Shown: positions 1-6,663, counted from the stretch's first letter. The stretch is DNA of 11,975 bases from Planctomycetota bacterium (GCA_013151315.1 JAADIN010000282.1:1-11975), one strand, 5' to 3'. The notes: generated by a model not told the origin, from the letters alone. Numbers and translations are program-made.

Positions 1-87
1 TTGGATAAGGAAAACTTCCAAACGGTATTGGAACAAAGCGCCTCGTTCGAAGAAGAGCTCCGCCAAGCCCTGTTTAATCGGCAGTGA
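1..87 (+). CDS. C-terminal end of an unidentified protein
   Basis: An open frame enters from the left edge and ends at the TGA at 85-87, giving the last 28 residues of a protein. The tail is polar and charged, with the stretch SFEEELRQAL near the end that could form a helix. It converges on the TolC-like gene, whose stop lies 18 bases away, and no hairpin terminator is visible between the two. The piece is too short to name a family. That it is coding is inferred from the frame and the neat convergent spacing only. Confidence 0.5.
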   Translation: MDKENFQTVLEQSASFEEELRQALFNRQ

Positions 88-105
88 GTTGCGAGCCGCT
101 CCTCG

Positions 106-1374
106 CTACTCGCAACACAACCTTGGCTCAAACCCGCATTCCAGCGCCAAGAACCCTTGTGATTTGCGTAGAGTCACTTCGGCCAGTTTCAGAGAAACAA
201 GCTGGGTTATGAGATTCGATTCTCCTTCGTACAGTCGACCACGCAGATTGCTGATCTCAAATATGGTCACGTCATTCACATCTCGTGTCTTCTCTAGCTC
301 GTATAAGCGACCGCGCAGCTCTTGCACGTTCTGCTGTGCCACGACCACCCGTTGCCGCTGAAGATTCACTTTGTACACGGCACTCTTGATCTCGCCCGTA
401 GCCAGCTTTTCGGTCTCCCGATAGAACATCGACAGCTGCCGACATCGGATCGGTACCTCCTGCTTGTAGCATGGATAGCAACGCGCCGTGTGGATTAAAC
501 CCTCGATGGGTTCAACACTTCCCAACGTCGAGTCGGCAAATTTCAGCACTCCGCGAGCAATGGGCAGCGTACTTTTTTCCAGATTGCGCATCACGAGCGA
601 CAAGCCGCGAAGATCCGATCGCGTCGAAAGCCCGTCGGCAAGCTCGACCTCAACATCCAAGGGCGTCAAATCGGGTTCCCAATCGACTTGCGGCCAATAA
701 AAAGTGTGCTCGTCCAGGGGGCAGCCTACCAATTTTTGAAGCTGGCCGTTGAGTTGGATCCGTAGGAAATCCAACTGCAACTTCTGATCGCGAAGCTCGC
801 TAAGTTTCGACTGAATCTCGCTACGATCTACGGCACGAGGCAAAGCAAGTCCCTCGGTTTGCAGACGATCGGCCCGCCCAAGAGTTCGCTCCGTTTCCCC
901 AATGCCCTGCAAAAGAAAATGCTCTTGGGCCTCGAGGCCCGCCAATTGATAGAAAGCTTCCAGCGCCGAAGCTGCCGATGCGTTGCGTAGGCCACTCGCA
1001 TGCAATGCTAGCAAGTCGCGATCGAGACAGAGATTTTTGCGAACGTTCTTCGTATCGCAGCCAATGATCACCTTCGCCCAGTGCCGTTCCAGTTCGACCA
1101 TATTGGCCAAGTTGGCATTCGTTGCCGCATTGCACTGGCAAGTTGCCGCGTCGAGCAATTGGAAGGTTTCCGTCGGAGACGGCAGCGGCGTCAGCTCGCA
1201 ATCGGCACACACCAGCTCCACAAGGTCAGGCGGACTCTCGTCGACCTCAGCCATCTCCGAAGGACAGGGCGCATAAGGCGTCCCCGGCACGCAGCCCCCA
1301 GAAGGGCAGGCACAACCCGTACCCACCGCAATAAGCGGCAGAAGCAGGAGGATAGCAAGAGACTTGGCAAGCAT
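106..1374 (-). CDS. Cysteine-rich TolC-like outer-membrane lipoprotein (putative)
   Basis: This 422-residue protein starts with a hydrophobic export signal (residues 1-20) that ends in a loose lipobox, GTGC, so Cys21 is the likely lipid anchor. The rest is mostly long, heptad-like helices, for example around residues 190-225 (LRDQKLQLDFLRIQLNGQLQ) and 325-405. This spacing resembles TolC-family efflux or secretion channels, and the length fits that family, but I see no diagnostic motif. Cysteine is unusually frequent: 17 residues, including CAC, CADC, CQC, CYPC and a terminal CC. The ATG at 1374 is chosen because the signal peptide begins there; a GAGGG-like site lies about 10 bases upstream. 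It follows the phosphatase gene in the same direction after 157 bases and may have its own promoter. Alternatives are a periplasmic coiled-coil adaptor or a planctomycete-specific lipoprotein. Confidence 0.6.
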   Translation of the reverse strand: MLAKSLAILLLLPLIAVGTGCACPSGGCVPGTPYAPCPSEMAEVDESPPDLVELVCADCELTPLPSPTETFQLLDAATCQCNAATNANLANMVELERHWAKVIIGCDTKNVRKNLCLDRDLLALHASGLRNASAASALEAFYQLAGLEAQEHFLLQGIGETERTLGRADRLQTEGLALPRAVDRSEIQSKLSELRDQKLQLDFLRIQLNGQLQKLVGCPLDEHTFYWPQVDWEPDLTPLDVEVELADGLSTRSDLRGLSLVMRNLEKSTLPIARGVLKFADSTLGSVEPIEGLIHTARCYPCYKQEVPIRCRQLSMFYRETEKLATGEIKSAVYKVNLQRQRVVVAQQNVQELRGRLYELEKTRDVNDVTIFEISNLRGRLYEGESNLITQLVSLKLAEVTLRKSQGFLALECGFEPRLCCE

Positions 1375-1531
1375 AAAAGGCGATCCCTCGGAAGCAAACG
1401 CTCGAAGGTATAGTTATCGAGTGCTAGATATGCTGTCCGCAGCAGTTGCCATAGTTTTTCCGCGCACAACGCTGAGGCAAACTCTACCGGTTATAAGCAT
1501 GGCAGAGACCAAGCAGCGAATGCCGCCTCAG

Positions 1532-2233
1532 CTATGTTGGCACAGAGGGGGCCGTGGCGTCCCCGCCCACGACTTCAGCCAACAGCGCATCCACCTCCGT
1601 AAGATCGGCAAGCAGCAAATCCGGCTCCGAAGATTCCAGCTCTTCCCGCGAGGCCCCACCCGTGGCCACAGCGACTGCAAAAGCGCCAATCGACCGTGCG
1701 CAAGTCACATCGTTCACCGTATCGCCAATAACCATCGTTCCCGCCAGCTCGCCACGAGCATGAAACCGAGCTTGCTCAAGCGATTCTGCCGCGATGTCGT
1801 TCCGGTCATCCCACAAATCACCAAAGCCACCAAACTGAAAACGGTCGGCCAAGCCATAGTGGGCTAACTTTCGAGCCGCCCCCGACTTCAAATTGCCCGT
1901 CAGCAGTCCAGGCAACACGTGGTCCATTGTTTGCAGTCGGTCGAGCAACGCAACCACCCCAGGCAAGACGCGCCCCGGGCACTCGGGAAGCGTCGCCTCG
2001 AGATGATTCAAATACGATTCCATAAACTGGTGCCAATGCTCAGGCGAGGGCTCTACTCCGTGCAGCTTCATCAGCTCTAGCGTGATCGCCCGATCACTTC
2101 GTCCTGCAAATTTTACATCCCCTGCAATCTCCGTGATCTGGAACCGCTCGGCAAACGCCGCCGCAAAGGCATCCTTACCAGCCCCCGCGGTATCCAACAG
2201 CGTGCCATCAATATCGAATAATATAGTGTACAT
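1532..2233 (-). CDS. HAD-superfamily hydrolase, phosphoglycolate-phosphatase-like
   Basis: The 233-residue protein carries the full set of haloacid dehalogenase motifs. Motif I is DIDGTLLDT with the nucleophile Asp7 and acid/base Asp9. Motif II is the Thr of LTGN (111-114), motif III is the Lys near residue 122, and motif IV is GDTVND (170-175), which binds magnesium. Residues of roughly 15-85 form a helical cap of the C1 type, as in phosphoglycolate phosphatase and beta-phosphoglucomutase relatives. It is expected to be a cytoplasmic phosphomonoesterase; the substrate cannot be read from the sequence. The ATG at 2233 has no good Shine-Dalgarno site. The gene lies 35 bases behind the release-factor-like gene on the same strand, so co-transcription is likely. 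The C-terminus (about 15 residues past the last domain strand) is low in structure. Confidence 0.9.
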   Translation of the reverse strand: MYTILFDIDGTLLDTAGAGKDAFAAAFAERFQITEIAGDVKFAGRSDRAITLELMKLHGVEPSPEHWHQFMESYLNHLEATLPECPGRVLPGVVALLDRLQTMDHVLPGLLTGNLKSGAARKLAHYGLADRFQFGGFGDLWDDRNDIAAESLEQARFHARGELAGTMVIGDTVNDVTCARSIGAFAVAVATGGASREELESSEPDLLLADLTEVDALLAEVVGGDATAPSVPT

Positions 2234-2268
2234 TTTAGTTGTCAGTTGTTAGTGGGAAAGCGGGTCGC

Positions 2269-2766
2269 TCAACGCAACTTCGGCTGTCCCGCTTCAACCC
2301 GCTCTCGATTGACCAACTCCAACGCCCCGCGTTCAATTTTCAAAAACTTGATTAACTGCGAGGTCGTCACCTCCAACTGCTTTGCGGCGACCGAAACCTC
2401 GAAGGCGTTCGCACAAACCACATCCAACGCTTCAGCCAACAACGCCGGAAACTCTTCATGTTCAGAGTTGGCGGAAATACGCCCCGCCTTGAGCCGTTGC
2501 CGCCAAACCGAGCTCGGGCCAGCCGCCGGCGATCGACGCTCGTAGAGTGCCAACTTCACTCGCAATCGATGAATCGCTTGTCGTCGATTCTGATCCTGAC
2601 TCCGACGTTCGCTCGCTTCGCCCCGCAGGCCTGAAGGCAAGTGCTCGACTACGATCGCCGTCTCAACCTTATTGCGATGTTGCCCCCCGGGCCCCGACCC
2701 TCGCGAGCGCTGCAGCCGGCAATCCTTAAGCAATTGCTCCAGCGACAGTTGGGCAGGATGACACAT
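2269..2766 (-). CDS. Peptide chain release factor-like GGQ protein
   Basis: The protein has the codon-independent peptidyl-tRNA hydrolysis motif GGQ at residues 27-29, within SGPGGQHRNKVET, followed by a basic stretch (ASERRSQDQNRRQAIHRLR) typical of the catalytic domain of class I release factors and ArfB/PrfH. It lacks the stop-codon recognition domains, so a role in rescuing stalled ribosomes is plausible by family, not shown. Residues from about 105 to the end form a helical region (FEVSVAAKQLEVTTSQLIKF) that reads like a helix-turn-helix instead of the lysine-rich tail of ArfB. I chose the ATG at 2766 (165 residues, MCHPAQLS), which begins just before the conserved part; a TTG at 2787 would add seven residues. 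Neither has a clear ribosome binding site. It probably heads an operon with the downstream phosphatase. Confidence 0.82.
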   Translation of the reverse strand: MCHPAQLSLEQLLKDCRLQRSRGSGPGGQHRNKVETAIVVEHLPSGLRGEASERRSQDQNRRQAIHRLRVKLALYERRSPAAGPSSVWRQRLKAGRISANSEHEEFPALLAEALDVVCANAFEVSVAAKQLEVTTSQLIKFLKIERGALELVNRERVEAGQPKLR

Positions 2767-2845
2767 GCGAAATACGAGCCCGTGCAAAGCCGAGGAATTG
2801 CAATCCCCCCGGCTTCCAAAGGGACTGCCGTAAATATCCTGCCTC

Positions 2846-2975
2846 AGAACGTGTTTTATAGGCTGCTGCGTGTGAGCCGCACGGCGCTAGCCGCGGGCCG
2901 CCCTCAAGGATAACGCCAACCCGACAAAGCCCGACGCTAGCGCGTTGCGGCTCACGTTATTTCAAAACACGTTCT
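2846..2975. repeat. MITE-like element with nested inverted repeats
   Basis: The ends are a perfect 12-base inverted repeat, AGAACGTGTTTT at 2846-2857 and its complement at 2964-2975. Inside lies a second pair, 2872-2890 and 2937-2955 (17 of 19 bases complementary), that begins GTGAGCCGCA. The right inner arm shares an exact 28-base stretch (2928-2955) with the palindrome at 10567-10594, so this is a dispersed family. There is no coding capacity. It could be a non-autonomous transposable element or a REP-like repeat. It sits between the release-factor-like gene and the terminator of the acidic protein gene. Confidence 0.75.
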
Positions 2976-2983
2976 AAAAATAA

Positions 2984-3015
2984 ACGGGCGTCGCGCGTTA
3001 CCGCGCGACGCCCGT
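2984..3015 (-). terminator. Intrinsic terminator of the acidic repeat protein gene
   Basis: A perfect 14-base-pair stem (ACGGGCGTCGCGCG with its complement) closes a 4-base loop. Read on the minus strand it is followed by TTATTTTTAG, a U-rich tail. It begins 39 bases past the stop codon at 3055 and fits the standard Rho-independent design. On the plus strand the tail is poor, so it works mainly for the minus-strand gene. Confidence 0.88.
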
Positions 3016-3054
3016 AGCTAAAAGTAGCATTTGCAATTCAAAACGAAAAACTCT

Positions 3055-3540
3055 TTAGTTCTCGTCTTCGTCGTCATCTTCGTCGTCGTCCAAAAGACGG
3101 CTCGAATCGTCATCTTCGTCGTCATCTTCATCATCCAGCAGACGGCTTGAATCGTCGCCTTCTTCTTCGTCGTCGCCTTCGTCATCCAACAAGCGGCTCG
3201 AATCGTCGCCCTCGTCTTCGTCGTCGCCTTCATCATCCAACAAGCGGCTCGAATCGTCGCCCTCTTCTTCGTCGTCGCCTTCATCATCCAACAAGCGGCT
3301 CGAATCGTCGCCTTCTTCTTCGTCGTCGCCTTCGTCATCCAACAAGCGGCTCGAGTCGTCGCCCTCTTCTTCGTCGTCGCCTTCATCGTCCAGCAGGCGG
3401 CTCGAATCGTCGCCCTCGTCTTCGTCTTCATCGTCCAGCTGCACACTGGCATAGCCAGAACCAGCAATCACGTTGCTGGCGGGCAGCAACAACAATCCAA
3501 ACATGGCCAATAAGGCTGCGAGGAATGCACAATTTCTCAT
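3055..3540 (-). CDS. Secreted, highly acidic 17-residue-repeat protein
   Basis: The 161-residue protein begins with a clear Sec signal peptide (residues 1-26: Arg at position 2, a hydrophobic core at 5-19, cleavage after VIA). The mature part is almost entirely tandem repeats of DDSSRLLDDEGDDEEEG. The SSRLL core recurs at 46, 63, 80, 97, 114 and 131, then at 146 after a shortened 15-residue unit. Ten of 17 residues in each unit are Asp or Glu, with one Arg and a Leu pair as the only other regular feature. Start choice is firm: AGGGAG lies 7 bases before the ATG. The gene stands alone with its own terminator and a possible promoter. I do not recognise a family. Acidic repeats outside the cell can bind calcium or other cations or basic partners, but this is inference. 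The DNA repeat is 51 bases long, so copy number may vary between strains. Confidence 0.85.
   Translation of the reverse strand: MRNCAFLAALLAMFGLLLLPASNVIAGSGYASVQLDDEDEDEGDDSSRLLDDEGDDEEEGDDSSRLLDDEGDDEEEGDDSSRLLDDEGDDEEEGDDSSRLLDDEGDDEDEGDDSSRLLDDEGDDEEEGDDSSRLLDDEDDDEDDDSSRLLDDDEDDDEDEN
3091..3405. repeat. In-frame 51-base tandem repeat array inside the acidic protein gene
   Basis: Seven copies of the SSRLL-coding segment are spaced by 51 bases five times and then by 45 bases. Copies differ mainly by synonymous changes, such as GAG/GAA and CTC/CTT. Selection on the peptide is suggested by the unit staying a multiple of three and by silent differences. Such arrays expand and contract by slippage or recombination. 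Confidence 0.85.
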
Positions 3541-3594
3541 TTCCGAACTCCCTTTTCATTACTTAAGCCCACGGAAACACTCCGCGTGGCGATA

Positions 3595-3616
3595 TGGCCG
3601 GTCGCACAACCGGCCA
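3595..3616 (-). promoter_or_regulatory. Hairpin in the 5' untranslated region of the acidic protein gene
   Basis: TGGCCGGT and ACCGGCCA form a perfect 8-base-pair stem with a 6-base loop, 55 bases upstream of the start codon. A weaker pairing, CCACG with CGTGG at about 3570-3589, lies between it and the ribosome binding site. They would be in the leader if transcription starts at the candidate promoter just upstream. A role in message stability or control is inference. Confidence 0.45.
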
Positions 3617-3632
3617 CAAACACATGAACGGC

Positions 3633-3661
3633 ATTTTCTGACTTAGCCGCTTGGCGGTCAA
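3633..3661 (-). promoter_or_regulatory. Candidate sigma-70 promoter of the acidic protein gene
   Basis: On the minus strand TTGACC is followed after 17 bases by GAAAAT. The -35 box matches five of six consensus positions and the -10 box four of six. Transcription would start about 85 bases before the ATG at 3540. Planctomycete promoters are not well defined, so this is a pattern match only. Confidence 0.35.
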
Positions 3662-4030
3662 GGACCTAAACGTCTGGAAGAGACAAAAAACCCTTTCCGA
3701 AACGGTATCAAATTCCCTAAAAACAAGGGCCACGAACACTTTAACCTTGCTATCACACCACCGATAATTTGGGACGAGAAACAGGGGTCGGCAGCCTCAT
3801 ATAGAGCCGACACGTAGGTGCCGGCAGCGTCGAATCAGGGGAAAGCATGGCCAAACTCCGGCCACCTAGCCCCACCGCTCTGGTGGGTAAGCCGCAATCC
3901 TTAGCCCCCAGCCCCTTCTTGAACTCCTCATGCTCAGGCATGCGTTTGTAATATTCATCCAACGGAAAACAACCAATACTCCTGCCCGCAGGTGGTCATC
4001 TAGCAAAACACGAGATTTCCAAAATTTGAA

Positions 4031-4951
4031 TCAAACCAACCCAAACACGCGATCCATGTTCGCGGAAATTTCGCGAAGTCGATCGGATCCTCCGCCGTCG
4101 ACTTCGGCGGCAGCCCAGCCGGTGTATTGAATTTCGGCCAACGCGCTGCGAACATCGGCCCAATCGAGGTCGCCTTCGCCAATCTTGGTGAACGAGTTTT
4201 CCTTACGCGAGAAACCCTTCAAGTCGAGTTTTACGATGCGCTTGCCAAGCGTGCGGATCCAGCCGCCCATGCTGCCATACTTCCAGTGATTGCCAATGTC
4301 GAACTGCACGCCAACCCACGGCGAATTGAAATCGTCGATATATTTGACAAGCTTGTCGGCAGTTTGATCTGCCGCTCCCTCGTGGTCGTAAAGAAAATGA
4401 TTCCAGACATTTTCAACCGCAATATGAATGCCCAACTCAGAAGCGAGAGGCAAGGCCTTCGAGATATTTTCAACCGAACGCTGCCAAATTTCGCTCTCGG
4501 TTCCATCTTTGCCATGACCCACGACAAGCAGCACCGTGTTGCCGCCAAGCGAGTGGGTATCGCGAAGTGCTTGCGAGAGCAGCTTGAGTGCCTCAGCTCG
4601 CTCGTCGGCCGAGGCGCTCGTGTGACGAATGGCCCAATGCTTTGCACAAACGCTTCCGTCTACCGTCAAACCCGACTCGGCAATAGCCGCCTTGGCTTCT
4701 TCCAGGTCGGTGCCGGGAAGATCAAGTTCGATTCCCTGAAACCCAGCCGCTTTGGCGGCTTTGAACTTCTCCGTCAGCGACCCTTCCACCTTGACCATCC
4801 CAATCTTGAGCGTCTTGTAGAGTCGGTCTTTCAAATAACCCATCGTCTTCTCCTTAGAGTAAGCCAAGCTGGCCAGACATGGGCTAGCCAGTGCAAGGCC
4901 AGCCGTGTTTTGAATAAATCGTCGACGAGAAAAATGGCTTACGTCGGGCAT
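4031..4951 (-). CDS. Tat-exported sugar phosphate isomerase/epimerase-like protein
   Basis: This 306-residue protein opens with a twin-arginine signal, SRRRFIQ at residues 8-14, followed by a hydrophobic segment to about residue 30, so it is probably exported folded. The rest reads as a xylose-isomerase-like TIM barrel. It has an early GFQGIELDLPG strand, Glu in AVENVWN, Asp and His in FDIGNHW, and Glu in AAEVDGGG, which correspond to the usual metal ligands. The family isomerises or epimerises sugars or related compounds; the substrate is not apparent. The ATG at 4951 is supported by AGGAG six bases upstream and by the signal peptide; an upstream in-frame start at 5047 would bury the signal and is rejected. 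It follows the aldolase-like gene in the same direction after 329 bases, too far to assume an operon. Confidence 0.88.
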   Translation of the reverse strand: MPDVSHFSRRRFIQNTAGLALASPCLASLAYSKEKTMGYLKDRLYKTLKIGMVKVEGSLTEKFKAAKAAGFQGIELDLPGTDLEEAKAAIAESGLTVDGSVCAKHWAIRHTSASADERAEALKLLSQALRDTHSLGGNTVLLVVGHGKDGTESEIWQRSVENISKALPLASELGIHIAVENVWNHFLYDHEGAADQTADKLVKYIDDFNSPWVGVQFDIGNHWKYGSMGGWIRTLGKRIVKLDLKGFSRKENSFTKIGEGDLDWADVRSALAEIQYTGWAAAEVDGGGSDRLREISANMDRVFGLV

Positions 4952-5280
4952 ACGTTGCTCCTGAAAAAAAATGGGGCACTCACTCGACGGTAGCGTAAAC
5001 CCTGCAAGAGGCCACGTCAAGAATCTATCGATCAGCAAGATCGACACAGACGCACTCTTTGTCGTTCCGCATGGGAATCAACTGCCGCACTGCGGGGCGG
5101 TAATCGCACCTTCACGATCATGGGCCTTACCCACCGACAAGCTTACCGCGACGTGTTTATCGTTTCCGTCTTGATTCCGAGGATCGCAGCGCTGGTTCTA
5201 GTTTTTGTGGCCCGTGCGATGTGAAGCAAGCAGCTATTGAGAATTTACTACGCCCTACCCGCACGCCGAAGAAAAAGGGC
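4952..5280. other. 329-base intergenic region
   Basis: Apart from the ribosome binding site of the isomerase-like gene (4958-4962) I see no gene, convincing terminator or strong repeat. Its promoter should lie here, but no clear -35/-10 pair stands out. A small palindrome, CCGCA-C-TGCGG, occurs near 5084-5094. Confidence 0.5.
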
Positions 5281-6207
5281 TCAGGGACGGCGGAATTCTT
5301 CTAAATTGTTGTAACCCATCGAAGTTAAATGCGGGGCCATCGTGTCGAAGATTTTTTCCGTGCGGGCTTGCTGCTCTTCGCCCATGGTCTGGCGACTGTT
5401 GCCGATTTTGAATCCGCGTTGCGCGATCGCAGCCCGCAAACCCATAGGAAATTCAAACGGGTTGATGATGGCTTCAAAGAAGCCTAGGAGATCGAACTGC
5501 ATTTGCTGGGCCGTGGGGAAGTCGCCCGCGCGGGTGGCTTCATACAAGCGGCGGAAGTAGTCGGGCACGATACCGCTGAGCGCATTGGTGCCGCCGTTAC
5601 AGCCCATCAGTAGCATGGGGACCAAGGCAGGCTCCCAACCGCAGAGAAACACAAAATCGGGGCGGTTGGGCCGCACCGCATGGATCATGCTCGCCATCGA
5701 GGAGATGTCGCCTGAGGAATCTTTGATACCAATGACGCGATCGAACTCTGCCAATCGCTGAATGGTGGGCACATCGATCGGGCTGGCGAACATCGGAATG
5801 TTGTACAGCGTGACATCGATCGGCGAGTTGATCGCGATCTCTTTGAAATTTTCATAGACCGACTCGGGTCCCAAGCTGTAGTAGAATGGCGACACGATCG
5901 CAACGGCCGTCGCGCCATATTCGCAGTAGGTCTCGCAAGCAGCGAGCGTCTCGCGGATATTCGCTTCTGCCGCACCGGCCAGCACAGGGACGCGCCCGGC
6001 GGCTTGCTCGATCGTGATCTTGGTAATCCGCCGACGCTCTTCCACAGTAAAGCGGGTGAATTCGCCCGAGGAGCCATTGGGATAGAGCCCGTAGATTCCG
6101 TTATCAATAAGCCAATCGATATAGCGGCGGAGTTCGCCTTCGTTGATTTTGCCCTGCTCGTCGAGCGGGACAACGGTGGGAGTAAAAATGCCTTCGATTT
6201 TAGTCAC
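5281..6207 (-). CDS. DapA/NAL-superfamily class I aldolase or dehydratase
   Basis: The 308-residue protein shows the conserved marks of the dihydrodipicolinate synthase/N-acetylneuraminate lyase superfamily. These are GSSGE at residues 45-49, the catalytic Tyr135 in YNIP, and the Schiff-base Lys162 in GIKDSSGD, in a barrel of normal length. It is probably not a true DapA: the Arg that follows YNVPSR in DapA and binds the substrate carboxylate is replaced (YNIPMFAS). Relatives with such sites act on 2-keto-3-deoxy sugar acids, sialic acid or 4-hydroxyproline intermediates. I chose the GTG at 6207, which has AAGGAG 11 bases upstream and precedes the conserved TKIEGIFTP; a TTG at 6267 would add 20 residues unlike the family. 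It is divergent from the aldehyde dehydrogenase, which suggests a shared catabolic route. Confidence 0.9.
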   Translation of the reverse strand: MTKIEGIFTPTVVPLDEQGKINEGELRRYIDWLIDNGIYGLYPNGSSGEFTRFTVEERRRITKITIEQAAGRVPVLAGAAEANIRETLAACETYCEYGATAVAIVSPFYYSLGPESVYENFKEIAINSPIDVTLYNIPMFASPIDVPTIQRLAEFDRVIGIKDSSGDISSMASMIHAVRPNRPDFVFLCGWEPALVPMLLMGCNGGTNALSGIVPDYFRRLYEATRAGDFPTAQQMQFDLLGFFEAIINPFEFPMGLRAAIAQRGFKIGNSRQTMGEEQQARTEKIFDTMAPHLTSMGYNNLEEFRRP

Positions 6208-6278
6208 GGTGTGAGAGTCTCCTTCTTTATCTGCGTTACTAACGGTCAATTTCTTTGTGCGGTGCAAAGATTTTCTCT

Positions 6279-6372
6279 AGCCACGGATGAAACACGGATT
6301 GAACACGGAAAAAATACTGGCACAAGACTCTTTTCCTTTGATCTGTGTTTCATCCGTGTTCAATCTGTGGCT
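6279..6372. repeat. Imperfect 30-base inverted repeat of the 'agccacggat' type
   Basis: The arm at 6279-6308 (starting AGCCACGGATGAAACACGG) pairs with 6343-6372 at 24 of 30 positions around a 34-base spacer. Each arm itself holds two near-copies of an 11-base unit, GAT(T)GAAACACG. Part of the motif, ATCTGTGGCT, recurs at 6409-6418. I recall motifs of this kind as widespread intergenic repeats in planctomycetes and related bacteria; no function is known to me. Confidence 0.7.
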
Positions 6373-6527
6373 ATAATTCTTGGGTTGCGGCGATGCCGCG
6401 CTGGGTTTATCTGTGGCTAATCTTTCCTGCTTTCGGCTGATTCTTATCCAAATTTATGTACCCATAGTTATAGCAGAATAATTGGTGACAAGAGGATTCG
6501 ATGCCCCGCAGGCCATTTTCTCGATCC

Positions 6528-6557
6528 TTGCGGGCAGGCGTCTTCCCCCGTTAGAAT
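6528..6557 (+). promoter_or_regulatory. Candidate promoter of the aldehyde dehydrogenase gene
   Basis: TTGCGG (6528-6533) and TAGAAT (6552-6557) are separated by 18 bases, four and five matches to the sigma-70 boxes. The start would lie about 110 bases before the ATG at 6677. This is a pattern match only. Confidence 0.35.
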
Positions 6558-6574
6558 AGCGAGTCGAACCGAGC

Positions 6575-6600
6575 GACTTCAATATCTGACTTCAATATCT
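6575..6600. repeat. Perfect 13-base tandem duplication
   Basis: GACTTCAATATCT occurs twice with no gap, at 6575-6587 and 6588-6600, in the likely 5' leader of the aldehyde dehydrogenase gene. Confidence 0.85.
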
Positions 6601-6633
6601 ACCGTACCCATTCGTCTGTTACCCAGCGCCCCT

Positions 6634-6663
6634 TTTTTTTGGCAAGCCTCTTTTTTTGGCAAG
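6634..6663. repeat. Short direct repeat next to the ribosome binding site
   Basis: TTTTTTTGGCAAG occurs at 6634-6646 and again at 6651-6663, a 17-base period. The second copy runs into the ribosome binding site AAGAAGGA of the aldehyde dehydrogenase gene. Confidence 0.8.

Larger units (their letters stand above)
3541..4030. other. 490-base intergenic region upstream of the acidic protein gene
   Basis: No convincing gene is present. Near the acidic gene it holds a ribosome binding site (3548-3553), a hairpin at 3595-3616 and a possible minus-strand promoter. Further left-to-right there is a short perfect hairpin, CCCACC-GCTCT-GGTGGG, at 3871-3887. A minus-strand open frame at 3753-3962 starts with TTG, has no ribosome binding site and resembles no family I know. 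Confidence 0.6.

Noticed and set aside
3091..3405. Possible CRISPR array
   Set aside because: The repeats are contiguous 51-base units without unique spacers and lie in frame inside a coding sequence.
3018..3467. Lys/Thr/Trp-rich repeat protein in another minus-strand frame, and an Arg-rich one on the plus strand (3147-3566)
   Set aside because: Both are frame shadows of the 51-base repeat. Only the frame at 3055-3540 has a signal peptide, a ribosome binding site and silent substitutions between units.
3753..3962. Minus-strand open frame starting LDEYYKRMPEHEEF
   Set aside because: The first part looks protein-like, but it starts with TTG without a ribosome binding site and the second half looks random; at best a gene remnant.
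4127..4993. Plus-strand open frame of 288 codons
   Set aside because: It lies antisense to the isomerase-like gene, has no family features, and the opposite strand encodes a clear Tat signal and barrel motifs with a good ribosome binding site.
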